Assembly: GCA_963556495.2 (NCBI GenBank)
Contig: OY747711.1
Coordinates: 36,476,414-36,540,413 of the forward strand
DNA from: Valencia hispanica
Lineage: Eukaryota; Chordata; Actinopteri; Cyprinodontiformes; Valenciidae
Direction of reading: 5' to 3'
DNA length: 64,000 nucleotides
Both the position numbers and the translations under genes were made by a program. The notes below the pieces were generated by a model. That model saw only the letters and a list, made by a program, of their open reading frames with translations, did no database searches and was not told the origin of the DNA. This document shows, piece after piece, positions 40,710 through 55,950 of the stretch. How positions within the stretch are numbered: position 1 is the first letter of the stretch; each line of letters starts with the position of its first letter.

Positions 40710-41043
40710 CTACCGGCGACTGTGGCTAAGGATTGAGGAGTTCGTCTTGTAACCGGAGGGTTGCCAATTCGAGCCCCCGCTTCGTCCGTCTCAGTCGTTG
40801 TGTCCTTGGGCAAGACACTTCACCCTTCTGCCTACTGGTGGTGGTCAGAGGGCCCGGTGGCGCCATTGTTCGGCAGCCTCGCTTCTGTCAGTGTGCCCCA
40901 GGGCAGCTGTGGCTACAATGTAGCTTGCCATCACAAGTGTGTGAATGTGTGCGTGAATAGGTGAATGACTGAATGTAGTGTGAAGCGCTTTGGGGTCCTC
41001 AAGGACTAAAAGCGCTATACAAGTACAGGCCATTTACCATTAC
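40710..41043 (+). mobile_element. V-SINE-like tRNA-derived SINE, copy 1
   Basis: A tRNA-derived head has a box-B-like caattcgagcccc at 40765-40777. A conserved central domain contains cttgggcaagacacttcacc. The 3' tail reads agcgctatacaagtacaggc and ends catttaccatta. The tail resembles the end of L2 LINEs, the probable source of its retrotransposition machinery. It is about 80% similar by eye to the copy at 50012-50333. Confidence 0.85.
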
Positions 41044-43363
41044 CGCAGAAGCTAACCTCTACCCTCTTTCTTATTTTTGCTCTTGGTGGTACAGCCAATC
41101 AACGCCAAGGAAAATAAATGGTGCTCCTGGATTGGCTTCTTTACAGACAATAATAATTTTCCAAATCTCTATTTTGACTTCAGCAGGGAGTCCATTTAAT
41201 TTTCCCATCTTGGAACCCAAAAATTTTTGACTGACACAGGACAAGCTGAAAACAGCAATAGCATAATCTCATTGGGAGTTAATAGAGGCAACATTTTATT
41301 GTGGGACTGGGCAGCAGATTATTTTTCTGCATCTTTTTAGTGCTAACACTTTGAGTTCAAGGATGCAGTATACGATGGAGATGGCCTTCTAATATGCTTA
41401 GAGAGTGGTGGACAGCTTGTTGTGGAATTTATTTAGTTTTTTATGGCTGACAAGTGAGAGCAGGTCTGGCAGGTTGAATTGAGTAGCCTATTTCAAAAGA
41501 CACACCGTGGCGGCATATCAGGGTATTACTGCCGCCACGGTTCCTTTGAATGCGCCGTGGCAGCATATCAAGCCGGAGATATTGCACCATTCATGCTGCC
41601 AAGGTTGATAGTAATATTACTGCAATGCTGGACTTGACCACATATGAATGGTCAAAGGCTCCCTGATGCCGCCTCTGCTTTGTTGCAAAGTGGCACCTTT
41701 GGTTTTTTGAAACAGGCTTCTGAGCAAGGGCGTTGAATTTGCATGGACGGAAGGGACATGTCCCCACCAATATCCAGCGATAATTGAATTGTCCCCACCA
41801 ATAATTTGATCTCCTCAAGAAAAGAAAAACAAACCCGATAGAAAGCAAAAAAGAGAAAGAAAAAATACCGATCTGTCAACGTCTCATTCTAGCGGTGCAG
41901 AAAGAGTTTAATTACGTTCTATATGGCCAATATGATTGGCTGTGCCTTTCCCTGCTGTCAGGTGAGACTCTGCAGCTATGCTTGCTTGTTAGCAGCGCCA
42001 AAACTGCAAGCAGAACTTTCCAGTCTGCAAGAGGACTCAGGTGCAACGTGGGCGACACATGAGTGTCAAAAACGAGTAAGGACGGCAGCAAAAAAGAAGA
42101 ATTTGGACACGAGGAACTATTTTTCAAAGTAACCTGTAAGTCACTTAAAGTCAAGGTCGCTAATAAAATGTGGTTGTCATAATAACGTTACTGGCAATGC
42201 TACGCTTTGGCGCACATCATACGGTCTCAAATTGTATGTACCTATGAATTGGGTGGTTTGGAAACTAACTGCATAGCAACCTCCCCACTATTAGTTATGT
42301 TACACCATGCATCTAAGGTCTGTGGGCACTTTCCCCAGGGAGCAAGGTGGGCATGCACTGTGTGATTTCTGTCATACGTTTAGGCCCATTTTCCAGTCAT
42401 GCAACATTTTTTGCGATCGGTTCGTCTTCAAAGCTGCATAAAAATAAATATGTTTCCCCTATAGTTTCTGCTTGCCTATCTAATTTTCCTCACATATGTT
42501 TTAAATACAAAATTATTTCAGTAAATGTATACGGTTTACTGTTGTAGAGTCATGCACTGGTCCAATTTTATCAACCCGCATGCATTAAGATGATTTTTTA
42601 ACCCGACCCTTTACCCACAGTTATCTCCAGATCAAATCCCGACCCTACCCGCCCGTTGATTTAAAACCGCCATCGGCCTGTGTCCGCCGCAGCTACGCGC
42701 TCCAATCCCTCCGTAACTCTCCATGGTGCTGTCAGCTGAGCTCTGAGATAGCAATGCTTTGAAGACGTGTCCAGGTCTGAGATGACAATCTTCAAACCAC
42801 ACTCATGTTTATGGTTATTGTCTCCAGCAATTTTAAAAACAAACATACGCCATTGCTTCTGAGTGAAGACAAATGGGGTGCTTAGAGCCGAAGGTTGGGA
42901 GGCAGCGTTGTTAGTGGGCCCTGTCTTGGCACTGGCCTGCAAGAAACCTTCCACCAATGTTCGTCCCTTGGATGACAGGGTGACAAGTACACATACAGCA
43001 TGTACACGGACAAATAAGAGATTGCTTTGTTTTTGTTTTTGACTATCCAATGTTAACAAATCTAATCTCAGCTGGACATACTAGCCAGCTAGCTAAGGTG
43101 CTTCCATATAGACAAGGAAGCAATGATTTCACCAGCCATTGGACAGCACAAGAGTTGGTTACCGTGAACATTATTTCTAACCAAAGGGTCACACTGTCTC
43201 CTTAGGCACTCTCCTCCTGATCCTTGGGTGTCAAGGAATATGACAGCCCACTCAAGCGGTTTTAAATTTTTTAAATCTCCAATTTACAGGTATATACCTT
43301 TATATCCTCTTGAAAAGAGAAATGCAGTTATATTTTTCTATACAATAAAGTTCCAAAACTAAA
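41044..43363. other. Intergenic DNA with possible hAT remnants
   Basis: 41505-41575 holds a strong hairpin sequence (see findings). 41720-41800 (aagggcgttgaatttgcatg, then tgtccccaccaat twice) and 42550-42660 read like pieces of hAT-type fish repeats, but I found no paired ends. No gene is recognised. Confidence 0.4.
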
Positions 43364-44418
43364 TATACTGCCCCTCCAAAGCAATAAACTCAGGTGTTCT
43401 AATCCCCTCTATGTCTACTGGTGTATAAAATTCAGCAACTAGGCATTCAGACCTCTACATAAAGATGGGCACAGTGAATTGCAGCTTGTTACCATGATAG
43501 GAGCCCACCTGAAGATTTATTCCATTCATGAAACATATTTTCTACAAAATATTGCAGTCGTCTGTCAAGGTATTATGACAAAGTGAAAGTGAACAGGAAT
43601 GCCTGCATCTCCCCCATAAATTGGAAGGCCATGTAAAACCGAAGAGCAGGGTCAACAGATGCTGACACACACAGCATGCAGAGGTTGCCAACTTTCAACA
43701 GCAACAGACCTCCAAACTTCATGTGACATTCAGATTAGTTTAAGAACAGTGCTTATAGAGCTTCGTGGAATGGGTTTCCCTGGCCCAGCAGCTCTATCCA
43801 AGCCTTATATCCCTAAGAGCAATGCAAAGCATCAGATGTAGTGACACTGTTGGACTTCAAAGCAGTAGAGATGTGTTCTCTGAAGTGACAAATAATGGTT
43901 CCCTGTCTGGTAATCCAATGGACAAGTCTGGACTTGACAGCTGTCAGATCAGCCATGGCATCACTACGTTGAATCACATGTAACGTTTGGTGCAGATGGG
44001 CATCATGGTGTTGGGCCAATTTTGAGAAGTTCGGCTCAGTCCCATATTTCTAGCAAAAATAACTCTTAATCATTGTCATACTGAGACATTTTGGATAGCT
44101 TCTTGCTTCTAACTTTGTGAAAACAGTTTGTGGGGTGACAGCTACCTGTTACAACATGACTGCGCAACATAATGACATAATGGGGCAAATTTATTGTGGA
44201 ACAATTTGACTGGCCTTCTCATCCAGCATCCGTGTCTGATCTCACAAAGGCACTTCTGGAGGAATGTTCAAGATTTTCTATAAACACACCCCAACCTTTG
44301 TGGAAGGCAAGGTTTTCAATGGTTATTGTTCATCCATATTAAACCCTATGGATTAAGAAGGGGATGTCGAGTTCATTTGTGTGTGGAGACAGACAGGTTA
44401 ATACTTTAGGCAATATAG
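43364..44418 (+). mobile_element. Degenerate Tc1-like transposon (common teleost family)
   Basis: It is colinear with a very common fish Tc1-like family. The left end is tatactgcccctccaaagca. Mid-body landmarks are gacctccaaacttcatgtga, agagcttcgtggaatgggtt, and then a frame with GNPMDKSGLDSCQI near 43906-43950. The right end is taaaccctatggattaagaa, then actttaggcaatatag. Deletions and frameshifts are numerous and no intact transposase remains. Confidence 0.88.
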
Positions 44419-44439
44419 CGTTTTTTAAGTTAAGATTTT

Positions 44440-44600
44440 TGTGGCCTTTATTTACAGTAATCAGAGAGGAAATGGGCAGAGAGACAGGAGGAGGACATGC
44501 AGCAATGGTTTGAAGCTCGGGAATTGACCCTCTGTATCAAGGACTAATAGCCTCAATAAATGGGGCAGCAGCTCTGCCTCTACACCACACACCCCTCGAT
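44440..44600 (-). repeat. Short dispersed repeat with tRNA-like end
   Basis: Reads tttatttacagtaatcagag, gacaggaggaggacatgcag, then caataaatggggcagcagct and ctctgcctctacacca. In reverse this looks like the tRNA-derived head of a fish SINE-type repeat. It is strongly diverged. Confidence 0.4.
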
Positions 44601-46180
44601 AGAATATTGTTGATACACATGTGACAAAACAATTATTTGTTCCTCGTGAGCCCCTAATTTCTGAAATGAAACAGCTCTCTCATAATTTAACTGCTGATTT
44701 AGTTTCCACCGAGGTACTGTGCGCTAAAGAGAAAGAAAACATCTTGTCTTTGCTTCCATTTTCTTCTTTTTCTTCTCCCCTCTCCCTCTTCTCTACTCCT
44801 TCCCTACCACCATACAGATGGTCCCAAGCTGCCTTCAATAATCCAACGCACAGCCATGCCAGTACACCCCGGGCTACACCCCTGATGCTACACCACTCAC
44901 ACACACAGAGACATTGCCAGTTCCCTAGGCAGGACCCCTGTCTTTCTGGCCCAGATTGGATCAATGTGGTTCAGCGTGGAGCAGTAACACTGGGCCTGGG
45001 GGCTCTACATGAGCCTGCAGGGTCCCACGCTGGCCTCAAGGAGTCGGTGCTACAATGGAAAAAAGCTCTGAGGCATGCTCGTGTTATCTTTTGATGGTGA
45101 CTGTTATTATTATTATTGCTCAAGCTGGTGCGGCCACATGTTGTTATTAGTTTAAGCCGAGACGCTGAAGAGCTGACACAGACAATAAGGACGGAGAGCG
45201 GAGGAATAAGAGTAGTAATGGAGAGATGGAGCAAAAAAAAGAAACTTCTTGATGGAAGAAGAGATGGAAAACTGAAATTAGGGTTGCAGGAAGGATAGGG
45301 ATGACAGAATGGGTGGATGGAAGTAAATAAAGACACAGGAGGGATGGAAAAGGAGGATGAATACACAGAGGGAGGGATGGACAGAGTGTGGCGGATGGGG
45401 GGAGGGATGGATGGAAGGATGGAAGGAGGAATGCGACAGATGGGTCGTGCCTGGCCAGAGCTGGGAGGGAGCGGAGAGGTTGGCATCACAGGGTGAAAGA
45501 ACACACACAATCACACACAATACACACAACAACAGCACATACACACACATGCATGTGCGCCACTTAACTTCTCTCATGCTCGTTTTCTGCTGTCAGGAGC
45601 GTTTTAGGTGTTTGTTCTTGTGTCAAGAAAACATCAGCTTTTTGATTAATTGACAAATAAATGGTGCAGTGGACACGTCGCAACATATTGTTTGCATAGA
45701 TTTACTTTCTGATCCTGCGGACCGTTTCCCTCAACGACAGATTGAGACTGACTTTTGTTCAGACTTTCACATCAGAATTCCCTAAAGTTGATAATCCAGA
45801 GTTGCTGGCAAAACCAACTGAAGTGAAGATTACTTTTACTCTCACTACAGTTACAGATGTTAGGTTTTGTTATCCTGAAAAACTAACACTTGTGGATCAT
45901 TTTCAAATGGTGATTTCATTTATTTGGGGGTAAAAAAAGCTATTCTCACCGACCTTGCTCTATGTGGAAAAACGAATTGCCCCTTTTGCTAAGTCAATAT
46001 TTATCTGTGCTAAACGACAGTTTTGCTTCAGTTTAGCAAGCTACACCCAGATCTGACTCCTACATGACCTGTAAAATCAAGCAACCACTTCAGTAGAGCC
46101 TGTCTGATGGCATGAAGTAGGCTGAGAAAATCTCAAAAAGTAACACATTATCTCATGTTTTAAAGAAATACACAAAAAGA
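44601..46180. other. Intergenic DNA with purine-rich GGAT tracts
   Basis: 45190-45470 is purine-rich (ggatgga repeats) and creates long spurious open frames on the opposite strand. CA repeats lie near 45505-45550. No gene is supported. Confidence 0.5.
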
Positions 46181-46184
46181 GTCA

Positions 46185-46960
46185 TTGGCATCCATCCATC
46201 TTTAGAACTAAGCAAAAATGATCTAGAACGGGAGAAAACATGGAACAGTAGTGAACCTACCCAGTTGTGCCAAGGCTACCAAAATCACTCCAGGAGTGCA
46301 ACGATGCCTCATCCAGGAGGACACAAAAGAACCCAGAACATCTAAAGCTCTGCAGGAATCACTTAGTTCAGTTAAGGACAGTGTTTATGATCCAACAATA
46401 AGAGAGAAATTGAACAAAAATGACCTCCATTTGGGAGGTTATAACCACTGCTGACAGATAAAAGGAACACAGAAGCCCATCACACACTGGCCAAAATATT
46501 CTGGGGACTGAAAATTTGAAATTTTTGGATGCCGTGTGTCACATTGGGAGTAACGGTATCTCAGAGCAAAATCATATCGACAGGTAAACATTGGGGTAGT
46601 GTCATGGTGTGGTTCAGATTTCCTGCTTCAGGGCCTGCATGACATGCTGTATTTGATTGAACCATGAATTCTGCTCTTTAGTAGAAAATCCTGATGGAGA
46701 ATGTGTGCCCGTCAGTTTATCTTTAACTCAAGAGTTTAGGGTTATGCAGCAAGACAGTGATCCAAGGAAAATTAGCAAGTCTACTTCTAAAAGGCTGAAG
46801 AAATTAGGATTTATGAGTGATTTTTAAATTCTGGTTTTAAATCTGACTGAGAGGCTGATATCAGGACCTTAAAGAGAGTACCCTAACTTTGATCCTTTCA
46901 CAACATGAACAGTAGTTTTTGATTAGCCTGGCTACGTCATTTCGAGGTTGAAAATTAACA
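46185..46960 (+). mobile_element. Degenerate Tc1-like transposon, sense
   Basis: A broken plus-strand frame contains KHWGSVMVWF near 46590 and YKILMENVCPSVYL-like wording near 46680, typical of the catalytic half of Tc1 transposases. It is preceded by a diverged N-terminal half from 46190. Stops are frequent and the ends are not recognisable. Confidence 0.7.
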
Positions 46961-46989
46961 CTGGTGTGGGCAACAAATATGACCACAGC

Positions 46990-49600
<2,611 letters not shown>

Positions 49601-49940
49601 AGATGGAGCAACAACAAGACTGAGCTGAAGGAGCTTGTCAAAGAACTGAACAGCAGACATGTTGAACGAGGAGACAGGGTGCAAAGACCCCATAAGAAAC
49701 GAGGACTGGAACGGGTTTCTTAGAGAGGAGTTTAAGTTAAACTGCATGACACAGTGAGCAAAGCGAGGGAAGATCTGATTACAACTCAATGAGACAGAAT
49801 TATTTGGCGTCTGCCTCAGGAAGATCCACTCCTTTTAAGCTCCTGGTTACGCTTGACATGCTACAGCTGTGGGAGCTCACCTACTAGTCACACCCTGCAA
49901 AGAAGGAGGTAGAGACAACACCCACAACCACACATGCATG

Positions 49941-49970
49941 CACGCACACACACACACACACACACACACC
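49941..49970. repeat. (CA)n microsatellite
   Basis: A short AC repeat upstream of SINE copy 2. Confidence 0.9.
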
Positions 49971-50011
49971 AGTGCAAAGCTTTGTGGATCACAGGCTAAG
50001 GCCTAATAGGG

Positions 50012-50333
50012 ATGACTATAGCTCAGGAGGTAGGAGTTCATCCTGCAACCAGAGGATTGCTGGCTTGAACCCTAGCTCCGTCCATCTCGCTCGTCATTTT
50101 CTTGGGCAAGACACTTCACCCGCCTTGCCTACTTGAGGTGGTCAGAGGGCCCAGTGGTACCAGTGGGCCCTCCGCTTTTATCAGTGTGCCCCAGGGCAAC
50201 TGTGGCCACATTGTAGCTTACCATCACAAGTGTATGAATGAATGGGTGAATGACTGAATATATTTTGAAGTGCTTTAGGGTCCTCAGGACTAGATAAAGC
50301 GCTATACAAGTACAGACCTTTTACCATTTATGG
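50012..50333 (+). mobile_element. V-SINE-like tRNA-derived SINE, copy 2
   Basis: Box A-like tagctcaggaggtaggag lies near 50019-50036 and box B-like ggcttgaaccc at 50062-50072. The central cttgggcaagacacttcacc domain follows, with tail gcgctatacaagtacagacc and a final ttttaccattta. It is the same family and orientation as copy 1. Confidence 0.88.
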
Positions 50334-50464
50334 CCCGCTCCAGGGACTGTAGTTACCCAGTCCTGTGGTCTATTCTGGGAACAAGTTAATACAGGCAGAG
50401 AATAGATGAATTGATTCGTACTGTAGGTTAGTGTTCGTCAAACTGAATTAGACTGACTTTGATT

Positions 50465-51944
50465 CAGGGGTGAAAGTAAGCCGGTACGGTTCGGTACTGC
50501 GTACCGTTAAAAGATTCTGTGGTGGTACGCAGTACCAGGAAGATGGGAGAGCGGCTGCCTGTCTTAAAGTCCTCATTCAGAACCAGTCTATTTAAAAATT
50601 CCTTTTAACTCGTACCGAATTGTTTCTGAATTGTTATTTTGTTTTTTAACCATACAGAACAGCTCAGAAAAGAAACCTCTTATGAGCTAATGCCGGTGTC
50701 GTGCAAAGGTAGTTATCCCCGTCAGAAATTGTATGCCCCTGAGTCGGGAGCGCGCACGTAGAAGGAAGCGCTGTTCCACTTGACTCCGCCACAATCACAA
50801 CCAGCAACACGTTGAACTAGTGATGTTTTGTCTTTGAATAAGTGAAAACCAAGTGTCTTTACTTCATCGCTCTGTTTGTGGGTTACCACAGAAATAAATA
50901 GATGTATTTTTCTAACGTGGTGTCGCTCGGTCGGCTTAATAAGAAAACGGTCACGTCTGTGTAAACTTGATTCATATAAAAATTACACTAAATATAAATT
51001 GTTCTCGGCAAGTAAACGACTCTTTCACAATCTCCTATAAAAATACTATTTTCTTTCATTGTTTTAGGTCGCCCAAAGTTCTGTCTGCTAGAAACAAAAA
51101 TCCACCTTCCTGAGTTCAACACTGAAAAACGCTGTTTATTTTAGTGTTATAATAACTATAACAAAGTAAAAGAGAGTCAGAATCGGGAAGGTTTTATTGC
51201 CAAATATGTGAACAGATTCACAACATTAGGAAATTGCTGCGGTTGAAAAGAGAAATGGCATGTAGAACATCATTTATATTCTCAAACTTTAATAGAAAAC
51301 GTTTTAGTGATGTGAAAGCCTTCCAACCTGTTTCTGCTGACTATTTTTTGCATGTTCCTACAGTTTTTGATATTTCTCTTTGGTGGGTGAAGAGAAATAA
51401 TTTAGGCTGGAAGTCCTCCTTGTCAAAATTACAAGGTACAAATTATATCAGGGATTATAATTATGTCCACCAGAATCTGTATCCCCCAGGTAACTTTTTT
51501 ATTCCTTGGCCAAACCTTTTCAAATCCACAGAATTAAATGTTCATAATCCAAGGTAGAAATATATTAAACCCCTTGAAGATGGGATTCTCACGGCTCTTT
51601 TTAGGCGGGGGATACAAATTACTTTAGGCACGATAATTCTGTCCGCCAGAATATGTATCCCCCAGGTAACTTTTTTAATCCTTAGTCAAACTTCTTCAAA
51701 TCCACAGAATTAAATGGTCATAATCCAAGGTAAATATCTACCAAACCATCATTTTATCATTTTACAATATCGTCAATCGTTTTTAATTCTTGTCAACTAA
51801 CCCTTAACCCTAGGTCTACAGAAAAATATTGAAATGTTTTTGTTTGGGTTTTAACTATTTGCTATTTTAAAATGCATGAAGTGAGAGAGAGATGAAGGTT
51901 TTGGTAATAGTACCGGCAAGAATTTAAAACTCCTTTCCCCCCTG
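50465..51944. mobile_element. Non-autonomous hAT element with internal duplication
   Basis: The left end is caggggtgaaagtaagccgg then tac. The right end, in reverse complement, is caggggggaaaggagt... ending ttgccggtac. 8-bp flanks ctttgatt (50457-50464) and gtttgatt (51945-51952) match at 7 of 8. The 1480-bp interior has no transposase. It contains a LINE-tail-like stretch (51172-51242) and a 176-bp-spaced direct duplication (51435-51563 and 51611-51739). Confidence 0.82.
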
Positions 51945-53795
51945 GTTTGATTACATTAAATATTTCAGATTGGATTGCATGTACTTGTATTCTTTTTTGT
52001 ATTACGTTCTGATTCTACGCTTGGTGAAAACTGCTGCTGTAAAAATTAACCGAATTGAATCAAACAACGTTCCCAGGTCCATTGCCATCTTTCTTTCTTC
52101 TTAGCTGAAAAACAATTAGCTAAATGTTATATGTTCCTGGATTGGTTTTGTTTTTGCAAATCACATAACATTTGGCCAGGTAGAGTGCTTTGAGGGGAAA
52201 TTTTACTTTACTTTATTCTTTATTTAATATGGCTTTGATAATAATTAGAGCAATCTGTCTTTTCAGCATTTTTTTGTGTTTGGAACACACTAGCATTACA
52301 ATTTTATTTGTTTTCTGTATTTTATTTTAATTCCCTTGTGTTTAGATTCCTCTGAGCTTCCTGTTACCTTGTTTTCCAGCAGGTGAAAACAAATCTAGAA
52401 CTGTAAATCTAAAAATTTGCATACTTGGACTGTAAAGGAAATCCCCCTTTTTGACCCTTTTTATGGCTTTGCACAAAAAAGATTGGTCAGATCCAATGTT
52501 TCATTGATGAGGACTGAAGTTAGTAATGGAATTTATTTTAAAAACTGAAAAATATGTGGATGCCTAACAATCTTAATACAATCCTCTAAAAGATTAGAAC
52601 CTTTTTTGGGTTCAATTGAAAAATCTTTGCACAAAAACAGAACATTTTAAATGTTTTAATAGTTTTAAATGTTATCCAAAAAATGTATGACGAGGTTGAT
52701 ATTGGCATAATATTTTCATGGCAAACTATTAAAAAGCATTTTTGGGGATCCAAGGGACACAGGTGGAGCAAATAATTAGGGCATTCAACACCAGAGGGTT
52801 AAAAACCAAAACAGCACTTGTTTTAATGTCTTGAACAAAACCAATGTTGAAATGAGAGAAAACCTGTCGCACCATCTCGGTTCCTTTAGTGGTAAAGTCA
52901 GAAGAAACTTTACCATCCTGGTGTACTTCACTCTGATGCATCTGTGTTGGGACATCCTACACAGAATCACTGTACAATGCATGTTTAAAGGCTTTTAGCT
53001 CTTCCTTGCTTTGGTCTGGGTTACTTCCTGAATATCTACCATGTGATTTGTCCACTATCAAACCTCACACTTTACAAGCTGAGATTTGCTGCATAATTCT
53101 TCCAGTGCATCTTCATCCAAAAATGTACACCATCATATTTTATCCATATTAACATCACTAGTTTAGCCGTCATGGCTAAGAGGGCACCTTAGGTCACATG
53201 AGCAACATTCATTCTTTGCTTACATTTTAAACTATCTAGTTTAAAAGTTACACCTAAATCAAATGCAATGGATCAGATTTTCTGCTAATATTAAATGTGA
53301 AATTCGACAGAATCAGACTATAAAGTCTGTCAATCTCATACTTGTGTCATGTCCATCTTTCTGAGCAGTAGCATGAATGACACCCTTAACAGGGAGAACG
53401 AGTCGCCACAACACCACAGCTGGCCGACGGCTGCTTGTTGTGTGTGTTTGTGTGTCTATACGTGTGTAAAACACAGTAAGCGGGTGCACCAGATGTCCGC
53501 ACACACACACACAGTGCAGTAACACCACTAGCAGCAACAGGCTGACAGGTTGAGTTAGAGACACCAAAGGACCCCCTCCCTGGCTGACTCCCGTCAGGTC
53601 ACCGTGTTGATGATAAAGTGCTGAGTTCTGCACATGTGTCCCAGTGCCAGCAGTTTCTAACAACACCCCGAACACACCCTGTCAGCCCCCTTATCTGGCA
53701 GACGCACCCGCAGCTGGGAGAGGATGGCACGAGCAAAGTTGTTGCTTTTTCTTTAGATCCAAAGGTCTTCGAATTTGTCTTCCTGATTTATGCTC
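51945..53795. other. Intergenic DNA
   Basis: AT-rich to about 53300, then mixed composition with CA/GT repeats near 53430-53515. No gene or repeat boundary is recognised. Confidence 0.5.
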
Positions 53796-54097
<302 letters not shown>

Positions 54098-54167
54098 GCT
54101 CTAAGTCCACACAAGAAAAACACAAACCGACCATTTGGGGAGCTGGAGATCTTAGATTTGTTAGACA

Positions 54168-55950
54168 CAGTGCCCTGCAAAAGCTGGAACTTGTTCACAT
54201 ATGTTTTACCCCCCCCCACTCGTTTACTCTGAAACCACAGAATAAAGTCCAGTGTAACCAATATCTGATCTGAGACTGTTATGGAACAAGCAGCAACATG
54301 AAGACTAAGGAACAAAGCAGACAAGTCAGGCATGAAGATGTGGAGAAGTTTAAAGCAGCATTAGTACATGAAACATCTGAAAGTCTCACATAGCTCTGGT
54401 AAGTGCATCAAATAAAAATCAAATCAAATCAAACTTTATTTACAAAGCGCTTTTCATACAAGAAAATGCATCACAAAGTGCTTTACAGATTAAAATGACC
54501 CCACATAAACCACATTCCCATCCCTCCCCCCCCTGATTTAAAAGCATGGTCACAATTATACCCTCCTCCCCCCAACCCATCTCCCATGCACACACACAGT
54601 TAAAAGCAACAGTAAAAAATTACATTGGGCCGAGTGCAGATGACCCATACAAGGAAACGCCATCAGAGGAGCCATCTGCACCGGCAGCGGTAGATCAACA
54701 GCAGTCGCCGAGGCACCGACACAGGGCACCCAGTAAAGGCAAGGCTGAGACCCCCACCTCCACCCAAGCTCCACCTGGAGAGCACCCAGGCAGCCACAGC
54801 CGACCACCGCTCCCGAGGCAGAGGGCTCCCATAGAGGAAACACTGGAACGGGATTTAGATGACAAATAAAATATAAAAATAAGCAGTAAATGAATGTGAT
54901 AAGATTAAATAGTAAAACACTGATAAAATACAATCATATAAAACATGCAGAGCAATTAAACAGACAATAATAAATAATAATCAGTTAAAAGCTAGGCTAT
55001 CATCAGTATAAATGTGAAAGTTAACTCCATGTCTTCCGATGACACTGCCAAGAGGGAGCATGTAAAGGTTAAAAAGCACTGAGCCTAAAATCGAACCCTG
55101 GGGCACAATACATGTAAAAATCAAAAGATATCACACAACTGCAAGCCCACCAGAACATAATTATTCACCTAAAGTGATGTAAAATTATAAAAGCGGCCAA
55201 CGGACCAATTGTAACTCTGGTGGAGCAGAGATCCATTGATTCTGGGGGAAAACTGTCCACTGGACAATTATTATTCATGCACTCCACAAATCTGGTGTTT
55301 TGTGTGAAGAAGGAAGCCATAAAGTACAATTTGCAGTTTCCCACTAGACATCTGGGAGATACAGGAAATAAGTGGTCAGATGAGACCAAGTGTAAACTTT
55401 CTCACCTGCACACAATCCTGAATTCTCCATTCCCATTGTGAAACATGGCAATATCATGCTGTTGGGATGCTTTTCTTTAGCAAGAAAGCTGATCAGAATT
55501 GAAAGCGAAAACAGATGGAGCTAAATGCAGGGAAATCCCAGAAGATGCAAAAGACTTTGGAAGGGGACTAAGGTTTACCTTCCAGCAGAACAACAATGCC
55601 AAATGTACGTGAAAGCAAAGGATGGCCCAGTCAAAGTCCACATCAACATCAAATTGAAAATCCACAGAAATACATAGACACTGATTAACACATGTAGAGA
55701 AATTATAGCATCTAGACATGCAAAGCTGGTAGAGACGTACCCTCAAAGACCTGCAGCTGTAACTGCAGCATAATGGGATTCTGTGGTGACTTAGGGGGGC
55801 TGAATACAAATGCACTCCACAATTTTCAGATTTCTTATTTATAGCAAAATGAAACAACGTGTATTTTCTTTCCCTTTCACATAAAACCCAAATAAAATAT
55901 ATAGAAGGTTATGGCTTCAACCTGACAAAATGTAAAAAAAAAAAAAAAGA
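54168..55950 (+). mobile_element. Degenerate Tc1-like transposon split by a LINE
   Basis: The left end cagtgccctgcaaaagc matches the usual Tc1 terminus of fish. After the inserted LINE (54411-55112), the body resumes with gcaagcccaccagaacataa, a frame with LGILN-like wording and the landmarks gtcagatgagaccaagtgta and catcatgctgttgggatgct-like at 55452. It ends with the usual tail (cacataaaacccaaataaaa, then cctgacaaaatgtaaaa). No intact transposase remains. Confidence 0.75.
54411..55112 (-). mobile_element. L2/CR1-like LINE fragment inserted antisense in the Tc1
   Basis: Read on the minus strand from about 55110, it encodes [20 protein letters not shown] and then [13 protein letters not shown], the RT box with YTDD in place of the usual YADD. 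It runs into an A/C-skewed 3' UTR and ends in a tail gcgctttgtaaataaagttt followed by gatttgattt. The direct repeat aaaaatcaaa at both edges may be the target duplication. Confidence 0.8.

Noticed and set aside
44971..45577. 179-aa minus frame rich in Ser/Pro/His
   Set aside because: It comes from purine-rich GGAT tracts read in reverse. No domain is recognised.
50012..50085. A free-standing tRNA gene
   Set aside because: Box A and B-like words exist, but the copy is the head of a SINE with central domain and tail, and the cloverleaf is degraded.
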